5,351 bases of DNA from Rhodospirillales bacterium (GTDB taxonomy: Bacteria; Pseudomonadota; Alphaproteobacteria; UBA9219), in the NCBI GenBank assembly GCA_015654915.1, contig JAATFY010000231.1:1-5351 (forward strand), written 5' to 3'. Under the pieces are notes generated by a model. The model was not told the DNA's origin, ran no database searches, and was given only the letters and a program-made list of their open reading frames with translations. The position numbers were made by a program, and so were the translations under genes. Shown here piece after piece: positions 1 through 4,135 of this stretch. Numbering within the stretch: the stretch's first letter is position 1; every line of letters starts with the position of its first letter.

Positions 1-692
1 TCGGCGGCAAGACCGGCATCGATACGGCGCATGGCAAAAATACCGTAGGTACCTTCTATCAGCCGCGCCTTGTGATCGCCGACGTTGCGCTGCTCGATTC
101 CCTTCCGAAGCGCGAACTCGCCGCAGGATATGCCGAAGTGGTGAAATACGGATTGATCAAGGATACCGAGTTTTTCCAATGGTGCCGCGCGCATGGCGCG
201 AAACTGATGAACGGCGACCGCGAAGCGCAAATCACCGCCGTCGGCGCGAGTTGCGCCCACAAAGCCAAAATCGTCGCCGCCGACGAACGCGAGGCCGGCG
301 AACGGGCGCTCCTCAATCTCGGCCATAATTTCGGCCATGCGCTGGAAGCGGCAACCGGTTTCGGCAATGTTCTATTGCATGGCGAGGCGGTGGCGATCGG
401 CATGGTCATGGCGTTCAAACTATCGGCAAAAATGGGCCTGTGTTCGCATACCGAAGCCTATGACGTGCGCGATCATCTGGAAGGCATGGGGCTGCCGGTA
501 ACATTGCCGAAACTCACGCCGCCGATGGCCTACGACATCGACCACTTGATGGCGCTGATGGCGCAGGACAAAAAGGCCGAGAATAAGAAACTGACGCTCA
601 TCCTCGCCAACGGCATCGGCAAGGCTTTCGTCAGCCGCGACGTGGATGAGGCCGCCGTGCGCGAAATCTGGCAGGAATTTCTGCCGGCCTAG
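1..692 (+). CDS. aroB: 3-dehydroquinate synthase, C-terminal part (5' end outside window)
   Basis: AroB converts DAHP to 3-dehydroquinate, the second step of the shikimate pathway, using NAD+ and a divalent metal in the cytoplasm. The reading frame is open from base 3 and ends at the TAG at 690-692, so about 229 residues of a protein usually near 360-380 are present. The window opens in the diagnostic GGKTGIDTAHGKN segment, followed by GTFYQPRLV and AGYAEVVKYGLI. The three expected metal ligands are visible: Glu in AEVVKYG (codon 135-137), the first His of GHNFGHALE (324-326) and His in LHGEAV (378-380). The GTG at 72 is internal, not a start, because conserved sequence precedes it in frame. 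An upstream aroK would be usual but lies outside the window. The stop overlaps that of the convergent transporter gene. No frameshift or missing motif was seen. Confidence 0.97.
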   Translation, partial: GGKTGIDTAHGKNTVGTFYQPRLVIADVALLDSLPKRELAAGYAEVVKYGLIKDTEFFQWCRAHGAKLMNGDREAQITAVGASCAHKAKIVAADEREAGERALLNLGHNFGHALEAATGFGNVLLHGEAVAIGMVMAFKLSAKMGLCSHTEAYDVRDHLEGMGLPVTLPKLTPPMAYDIDHLMALMAQDKKAENKKLTLILANGIGKAFVSRDVDEAAVREIWQEFLPA

Positions 693-1396
693 AATTTAAA
701 TATCTCGAGCCGATGGCGGTCGAAATGCTCGACGCCTTCGCGTTTTTTCAGCCATGTAACGGCAATCGTCGTGAAGGGCAAAACGATAAGCTCGTACAGC
801 GATTTGGCAATCCACGTGCCGAAGATAAGCGAAAGCAATGTTCCAAGCGGAATGATCCCCACGAACGCCGCCGTAAAAAAGACGATTGAATCTACAAGCT
901 GCGCCCCGATTGTCGAAGCGGCGGCACGCAAAGGAAAGTTATCGCCCTTCGACCACACTTTCATTTTGGACATAATGGAAGAATTGGTAAATTCGCAGCA
1001 AATGTAGGCAACGTAAGAGGCGATGATGATGCGCGGCAACGCGCCGTTCACGGCAGCGAAAGCATCTTGCAGTTTAAAATCAGGAGCGGCAGGAAGGATG
1101 ATGGCGATCTGCACGAAAAATAAAAACAGAAGCCCGCAACCAAAACCTGTCCAGATCAGGCGTCGCGTACGATTAAATCCGTAAATTTCGGTTAGCACGT
1201 CACCAAACACGCAGGTGAGGGGATAGACCAAGGTCGCTGCCGAAAACGTCAGGGGGCCCCACGTCCACAACTTGATAGCCGTTACCCAAGTCGCTATATT
1301 GGCGGTAATAAAGAGGCAGGCGACGATATCAATATGTTTTGGGTGCCATTGGTTATCGGCACTCGTTTCCTTTAATTCTAAATCACGCTCAAACAT
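689..1396 (-). CDS. VUT family queuosine precursor transporter (YhhQ-like)
   Basis: This is a 235-residue polytopic inner-membrane protein of the VUT (vitamin uptake transporter, formerly DUF165) family. YhhQ members import queuosine precursors such as preQ0 or preQ1. About six hydrophobic segments are visible, near residues 23-44, 52-68, 80-102, 122-137, 158-180 and 184-216. Family hallmarks are GDVLTEIYG with a following Arg-rich turn (65-79), the EFTNSS stretch (135-140) and R-x3-ST-x-GAQLVDS (157-170). Length is normal for the family. I chose the ATG at 1394-1396, giving MFERD. An in-frame TTG at 1415-1417 would add seven residues and has the better Shine-Dalgarno (AGGA, four bases away), so the start is uncertain. 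The gene appears monocistronic and converges on aroB. Substrate specificity is inferred from the family; no queuosine gene lies nearby and I found no preQ1 riboswitch in the leader. Confidence 0.9.
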   Translation of the reverse strand: MFERDLELKETSADNQWHPKHIDIVACLFITANIATWVTAIKLWTWGPLTFSAATLVYPLTCVFGDVLTEIYGFNRTRRLIWTGFGCGLLFLFFVQIAIILPAAPDFKLQDAFAAVNGALPRIIIASYVAYICCEFTNSSIMSKMKVWSKGDNFPLRAAASTIGAQLVDSIVFFTAAFVGIIPLGTLLSLIFGTWIAKSLYELIVLPFTTIAVTWLKKREGVEHFDRHRLEIFKF

Positions 1397-1421
1397 CGGC
1401 GGCCCATACAGAAACAATTCG

Positions 1422-1460
1422 TCCTGTATTCAGGATATAGAAAAAAACCGTTCCGATCAA
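1422..1460 (-). promoter_or_regulatory. Possible promoter with a small dyad upstream of the VUT transporter gene
   Basis: On the minus strand TTGATC (1455-1460) and TATATC (1434-1439) each match four of six consensus bases. The 15-base spacer is short. The perfect dyad TCCTG-N4-CAGGA (1422-1435) would lie about where transcription starts, so it could be an operator. It lies just ahead of both candidate starts of the transporter gene. The assignment is weak and rests on motif matching only. Confidence 0.28.
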
Positions 1461-1476
1461 GCGCCCTTGGGAAGGC

Positions 1477-1629
1477 CTAGCCCCACGCCATCCATCCGCA
1501 CAGCAGCCCCATGAAAAATCCGGACGCCACCGCCAGGCTGTAGGCGAAGACAAATCCGGATTTATCCCGAGCACCGCGGCGCGAGGGTTTTACGCTCCAG
1601 CCTGTTAGGCTCTGCGTTGCTCCCGTCAT
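1477..1629 (-). CDS. Small single-span membrane protein, 50 residues, unknown function
   Basis: This short gene begins at the ATG at 1627-1629 and ends with TAG at 1477-1479. The product has a basic N-terminal part (Lys14, Arg17, Arg18, Arg21, Lys23) followed by one uninterrupted hydrophobic stretch from about residue 25 to 49, rich in Gly, Ala, Phe and Trp. By the positive-inside rule the N terminus should face the cytoplasm. The start is only seven bases after the end of the ribbon-helix-helix gene. AAGG (1640-1643), ten bases upstream of the ATG, overlaps that gene's last codons, so the two are probably cotranscribed and perhaps translationally coupled. I do not recognise the family. An alternative overlapping frame (1389-1574) has no comparable ribosome binding site or hydrophobic pattern. 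The existence of the gene is supported by signals rather than homology. Confidence 0.5.
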   Translation of the reverse strand: MTGATQSLTGWSVKPSRRGARDKSGFVFAYSLAVASGFFMGLLCGWMAWG

Positions 1630-1636
1630 GACTGGT

Positions 1637-2131
1637 TTACCTTAGGACGCCGTTTGCGCGGGCGGTGCCCATCATGAAAGGCGAAGGCGACCGCACCACA
1701 GACCCCGAAGCCGTTACCGATTGGGACGTCAGCAGGGACGGCGTTACGGCATTCGCGGGAAGCACATGATGCACGGAAGGCACGTTATGCGTTGCCGCCA
1801 TGTTGGCCGGAATCATCGCCACGCCATACCCGTGGCTTGCCTTCAGATGGCCGTCGTCGGTCGCCGCGGCGCGGTAATAGGTCATGACGAAAACGCGGAT
1901 CGCCGCCGTCAGCGAAGTGTTCTCGGCCTTGCGCTGGGAAACGGCTGTGCAAATTTCATGCAGCGAGGCGCGTTCGCGGCGGCAGATTTCGGAGAGACCG
2001 CTCCACATTTCGGGCTCGAGCCGGACGCTGGTGCGATGGCCGGCAATCGTCACATTGCGGCTGACCAAGGTGCTGCGCACAGGTTTTTCGTCCTTTTGCG
2101 AGGTTATCTCAGGGTTCGGCGATGTATACAT
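1637..2131 (-). CDS. Ribbon-helix-helix (RHH_4-type) domain protein, putative DNA-binding regulator
   Basis: A 164-residue protein. Residues about 21-88 match the proteobacterial RHH_4 domain: SRNVTIAGHRTSVRLEPEMW provides the DNA-contacting beta strand and start of the first helix, then a Glu/Arg helix, LHEICTAV, and the closing TSLTAAIRVFVMTYYR. Such proteins dimerise and usually bind short palindromes; targets are largely uncharacterised. The tail from about residue 92 to 164 is Ser, Thr, Ala, Val and Pro rich with His and Met clusters, has no recognisable fold, and is probably disordered. I chose the ATG at 2129-2131 because GGAG (2138-2141) lies six bases upstream. In-frame starts up to 2203 would extend the protein into the AT-rich leader and lack this signal. 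The gene leads directly into the 50-residue membrane protein. The start codon lies in the 10-bp palindrome at 2122-2131, which hints at autoregulation (inference). Confidence 0.85.
   Translation of the reverse strand: MYTSPNPEITSQKDEKPVRSTLVSRNVTIAGHRTSVRLEPEMWSGLSEICRRERASLHEICTAVSQRKAENTSLTAAIRVFVMTYYRAAATDDGHLKASHGYGVAMIPANMAATHNVPSVHHVLPANAVTPSLLTSQSVTASGSVVRSPSPFMMGTARANGVLR
2122..2131. promoter_or_regulatory. Perfect 10-bp palindrome over the regulator's start codon (candidate operator)
   Basis: ATGTATACAT reads the same on both strands and includes the ATG of the ribbon-helix-helix gene (2129-2131). Proteins of that fold commonly bind short palindromes near their own promoters, so autorepression is conceivable. 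It could equally be a coincidence of the Met-Tyr-Thr codons. Confidence 0.22.
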
Positions 2132-2302
2132 GGGTATCTCCATTATGAGTGTGGATAACTTTATATTTGCACTTATAGGTTGCATAACATGATACACACG
2201 CATAGGTTTAGCAAGAATTATTTATGGTTAAAATAAATAATATATATCAGTTAGTTAATTGACTTTTTTGGGTATGGGATAAATACCATGTTAACTATAT
2301 AA
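2132..2302. promoter_or_regulatory. AT-rich leader upstream of the ribbon-helix-helix gene
   Basis: This is the only sizeable gap among the central genes; bases 2161-2300 are about 26% GC. It must hold the promoter of the regulator gene if that gene is not read through from bolA. Several minus-strand -10-like hexamers are present (TATAAA and TATAAG within 2160-2180, TATCAT near 2190), but none has a convincing -35 at 16-18 bases. It also holds a DnaA-box match (2150-2158), a direct repeat of ATAGGTT (2175-2181 and 2202-2208), and AACTATA-N8-TATAGTT (2293-2314) over the bolA stop codon. No coding sequence was recognised here. Confidence 0.5.
2150..2158 (-). promoter_or_regulatory. Perfect DnaA-box match (TTATCCACA)
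   Basis: The minus strand reads TTATCCACA, the canonical high-affinity DnaA box, at the gene-proximal end of the AT-rich leader. A one-mismatch relative, TGATACACA, lies on the plus strand at 2190-2198. A single exact 9-mer is only mildly surprising in a window this size, so a role in DnaA-controlled transcription or as part of an origin is unproven. No other origin hallmark such as a box cluster or dnaA/hemE neighbours is visible. Confidence 0.35.
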
Positions 2303-2314
2303 CTACCTATAGTT
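2293..2314. repeat. Small AT-rich inverted repeat over the bolA stop codon
   Basis: AACTATA (2293-2299) and TATAGTT (2308-2314) are perfect 7-base arms around an eight-base loop that contains the bolA stop (2303-2305). An RNA hairpin here would be weak because it has few GC pairs, and no T tract follows on the minus strand. It may protect the bolA 3' end or serve as a protein site, but it is not a convincing terminator. Confidence 0.35.
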
Positions 2315-2593
2315 GTATTCTTGGGGCGTTAGAGTTACCATATTTAGGGAGTGCACACGTTCGTATATTTCCTCGCTTAAAGCCCCGTAAACCAGCCGGT
2401 GACGTGCGACCAGACCAAGCCCTTCGAATTTTGTGCTGACGACCGTCACCCTGAAATGCGTTTCGCCTTCGGGCCGGTGGCCGGCATGCCCCGCATGGCG
2501 CTTCGAATCGTCCTTGATTTCCAGATAGATAGGCTGAAGCGCCTCCGTCAGCTTGCGCCGGATGCGTTCCTGATAGGGGGCTACGTCGTTCAT
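2303..2593 (-). CDS. bolA: BolA family protein (BolA1-type)
   Basis: A 96-residue protein, the normal size for BolA, a small cytoplasmic KH-like fold. BolA proteins partner with monothiol glutaredoxins through a shared [2Fe-2S] cluster and affect morphology and stress responses. The full signature is present: an N-terminal amphipathic helix (RIRRKLTEAL), the loop DDSKRHAGHAGH, the strands GETHFRVTVVS, KFEGLGLVARHRLVYGAL with the invariant RHR, and a C-terminal HSLNMVTLTPQE helix and tail. His residues in the RHAGH loop and in RHR are candidate cluster ligands. The ATG at 2591-2593 is preceded by GGAG (2599-2602) five bases away; longer in-frame starts would extend into the divergent gene's leader. 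It is divergent from the J-domain gene with 71 bases between starts. The symbol is given at family level; the paralogue is not resolved. Confidence 0.92.
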   Translation of the reverse strand: MNDVAPYQERIRRKLTEALQPIYLEIKDDSKRHAGHAGHRPEGETHFRVTVVSTKFEGLGLVARHRLVYGALSEEIYERVHSLNMVTLTPQEYNYR

Positions 2594-2664
2594 GGTTTCT
2601 CCGGAAAGACGAAATTCATGATAGAATGGGCGGTTACGCTTATACCGCAAACGGAGACCGGAAC
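2594..2664. promoter_or_regulatory. Divergent promoter region between bolA and the J-domain gene
   Basis: These 71 bases must carry both outward promoters and ribosome binding sites. TAGAAT (2622-2627, plus strand) matches the -10 consensus at five of six positions. On the minus strand TATCAT and TATAAG, also five of six, occur at about 2617-2622 and 2638-2643. None has a good -35 at normal spacing, so exact promoters are not assigned. GGAG boxes for the two genes sit at 2599-2602 (minus) and 2653-2656 (plus). Confidence 0.35.
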
Positions 2665-3225
2665 GTGCCGCCTTTTGAAGACAGTTATTTCGAATTTTCC
2701 GACCGCCCCGTCAAGCAACGCGGCTGCGACTGCCCCGGCTGCGCCCAGACCGGCGATTACCGCGCGCCGAAAAACCGCGACCAGCTGACCGACTATTACT
2801 GGTTCTGCCTCGACCATGTGCGCGATTACAACCGGCAATGGGATTATTTCGCCGGCATGTCGGTGGACGCTATCGAAGCCCATATCCGCAAAGCGTCGGT
2901 GTGGGAACGCCCGTCATGGCCGCTCGGCGGCGGCCGCGTGCGCGAACAGGATATACGCGACACCGTCATGCGCGAGTTTTTCAACGACGGCATGAAGGAA
3001 GAAGCGGCGGCACCCGCCATGCCGAAGGCCGAGCGCGACGCGCTTGTCGCCCTCGACCTCGCGCCGCCCGTGACTTTTGCCGCGATCAAGGCGCAGTATC
3101 GCCTGCTGGTGAAACGCCATCATCCCGACGCCAACGGCGGCAGTTTCGAATCCGAGGAAAAATTCAAGAACATCAATCAGGCTTTCACCGTCCTGAAGCG
3201 GCTGTACGGAGTGGAAGAGCCTTGA
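2665..3225 (+). CDS. J-domain (DnaJ-type) protein with N-terminal Cys/His motif
   Basis: A 186-residue protein with two parts. Residues 20-70 hold a Cys/His cluster, CDCPGC (21-26) then FCLDH (47-51), in a region with DYRAPKNRDQL and YYWFCLDHVRDYN, as in alphaproteobacterial J proteins; zinc binding is plausible but unproven. The J domain is C-terminal (about 128-183), with YRLLVKRHHPDANGG including the HPD motif (153-155) that stimulates DnaK ATPase, and a closing KFKNINQAFTVLKRL helix. No Gly/Phe or DnaJ zinc-finger region is present, so it is a specialised co-chaperone. I chose GTG at 2665 because GGAG (2653-2656) lies eight bases upstream. An ATG at 2626 would add 13 residues, has no ribosome binding site and would leave only 32 bases to the divergent bolA start. 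The stop overlaps the next gene's start, indicating an operon. The client is unknown. Confidence 0.88.
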   Translation: MPPFEDSYFEFSDRPVKQRGCDCPGCAQTGDYRAPKNRDQLTDYYWFCLDHVRDYNRQWDYFAGMSVDAIEAHIRKASVWERPSWPLGGGRVREQDIRDTVMREFFNDGMKEEAAAPAMPKAERDALVALDLAPPVTFAAIKAQYRLLVKRHHPDANGGSFESEEKFKNINQAFTVLKRLYGVEEP

Positions 3226-3980
3226 GAATTTCCGCGTTCCTTATGCTGCTGGGCATGGCCCTCATATGCGCGGCGCCTGCGCATGCCGCCGATGCCAAGC
3301 CGTCGCTGGTCACCAAAACCGTTTCCGGCGACGAGTTCGTCCTCGGCGACGGCCGCGACGTGAAGCTGGAAGGCATCCGCGCGCCCTTTCCGGAGACGGG
3401 TAATTTTCCCGAGAAATCGCGTCAAGCCTTGCAATTGCTGGTCGAAAACCACCTGATCGTGTTCGAGAATGTCGCCACCGACCGCTATGCCCGCAGCGCG
3501 GCGCAGGCCTATGTCCTGAAAGACAACGGCAAGAAAGACTGGCTGCAGGGCGAAATGCTGAGCAACGGAATGGTTTTCATCTATCCGCCGGTGGGTACCG
3601 AGCCGCATCTGGATGAAATGTTCAAGCTGGAAAGCGTGGCACGGCACCTGAAGCGCGGCATCTGGGCCGACGCTGCCTATGCCGATACCGCCGCCGACCA
3701 GGCCGGAATGAAATACGGACATTTCGCCTTCGTTAGTGGCGTGGTGCGCGAAGCCGAGCGCGTGAAGGACAAGGTCTATCTGAATTTCGGTGCGGACTGG
3801 CACAAGGATTTCACCGTCGCCATCGCCGCGCATGATCTGAAAAATTTCCGCGATAAAGACATCGATCCGCTGGACTACAAAGGCAAGACCATCCGCGTGC
3901 GCGGCTGGATCAAACGCGAGTTCGGCCCGATGATCACGGCGACGCATCCGGCGCAGATCGAGATTCTGGACAGACGTTAG
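3222..3980 (+). CDS. Exported SNase-like (thermonuclease family) protein, active site apparently degenerate
   Basis: A 252-residue protein with an N-terminal signal peptide: a short basic start, a hydrophobic core (residues 5-18) and the type I cleavage site AHA|AD after residue 22, so it is predicted periplasmic. Residues about 28-155 form an SNase-like OB fold (VSGDEFVLGDG, VKLEGIRAP, DRYARSAAQAYV, ESVARHLKRGIW). Residues 163-252 form a second conserved part with VYLNFGADWHKDFTVAI and IRVRGWI, seen in alphaproteobacterial thermonuclease-family proteins. Against staphylococcal nuclease, Arg87 is kept (Arg91), but Arg35 appears as Lys48, Asp40 as Arg53, and the Glu43 position is displaced. 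Nuclease activity is therefore doubtful. The TTG start (3222-3224) overlaps the J-domain stop by three bases (TTGA), with GGAAG at 3213-3217. Upstream in-frame sequence lies inside the J gene and is not used, since the signal peptide starts exactly here. Confidence 0.85.
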   Translation: MRISAFLMLLGMALICAAPAHAADAKPSLVTKTVSGDEFVLGDGRDVKLEGIRAPFPETGNFPEKSRQALQLLVENHLIVFENVATDRYARSAAQAYVLKDNGKKDWLQGEMLSNGMVFIYPPVGTEPHLDEMFKLESVARHLKRGIWADAAYADTAADQAGMKYGHFAFVSGVVREAERVKDKVYLNFGADWHKDFTVAIAAHDLKNFRDKDIDPLDYKGKTIRVRGWIKREFGPMITATHPAQIEILDRR

Positions 3981-4000
3981 TACGGCCTGTCATCATTTGT

Positions 4001-4117
4001 CGTCATTCCGGGGCTGCCGCGTAGCGGCAGAACCCGGAATCCATGAAACATTCCGTCGGCGAGAACGGTTCATGGATTCCGGATCGCCTTCGCTACGCTT
4101 CGGCGTCCGGAATGACG
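4001..4117. repeat. Imperfect 117-bp intergenic palindrome with two nested hairpins
   Basis: Outer arms CGTCATTCCGG (4001-4011) and CCGGAATGACG (4107-4117) are perfect reverse complements. Inner arms 4033-4047 and 4069-4083 match at 14 of 15 bases. Two separate hairpins can also form: 4005-4040, with stems ATTCCGGG/CCCGGAAT and CTGCCGC/GCGGCAG around GTA, and 4076-4113, with stem ATTCCGGA/TCCGGAAT. This resembles palindromic repeats dispersed between alphaproteobacterial genes. It fills the gap between the convergent SNase-like gene and purH. It carries no coding sequence, and copy number in the genome cannot be seen from here. Confidence 0.8.
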
Positions 4118-4135
4118 CGAAATGGTTTTTTCTTT
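4076..4135 (+). terminator. Possible terminator for the J-domain/SNase-like operon
   Basis: The second hairpin of the palindrome (4076-4113) is followed on the plus strand by a T-rich tract (4126-4135, six consecutive T then CTTT). The twelve-base gap between stem and tract is longer than in a classic intrinsic terminator. The tract overlaps the purH stop codon. On the minus strand no comparable T tract follows the palindrome, so termination of purH would rely on the hairpin alone. Confidence 0.35.

Noticed and set aside
1441..1476. An intrinsic terminator after the 50-residue gene (seven T on the minus strand)
   Set aside because: Only a 4-bp stem (CCTT/AAGG) precedes the T run and it is more than ten bases away.
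1418..1500. A preQ1 riboswitch upstream of the queuosine transporter
   Set aside because: I looked for the short hairpin plus A-rich tail pairing near the start and found no convincing match.
1389..1574. A 61-residue minus-strand frame overlapping the transporter leader
   Set aside because: No good ribosome binding site or recognisable composition; the 50-residue frame at 1477-1629 has better signals.
1721..2158. A 145-residue plus-strand frame antisense to the ribbon-helix-helix gene
   Set aside because: Its Arg/His-rich product is a typical shadow of a GC-rich gene; the opposite strand has a clear domain and start signal.
2259..2285. A plus-strand promoter TTGACT...TAAATA in the AT-rich leader
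   Set aside because: The spacer is 15 bases or fewer and no plus-strand gene lies downstream; it points into the 3' end of bolA.
2132..2302. A replication origin in the AT-rich gap
   Set aside because: Only one perfect DnaA box, no cluster, and no origin-associated genes; retained only as a possible regulatory site.
2838..3221. N-terminal extension of the SNase-like gene back to 2838
   Set aside because: This stretch is Arg/Pro-rich, lies inside the J-domain gene in another frame, and would bury the signal peptide.
3177..3947. A 256-residue minus-strand frame opposite the SNase-like gene
   Set aside because: His/Val/Gly-rich shadow composition with no motif; the plus strand has a signal peptide and family motifs.
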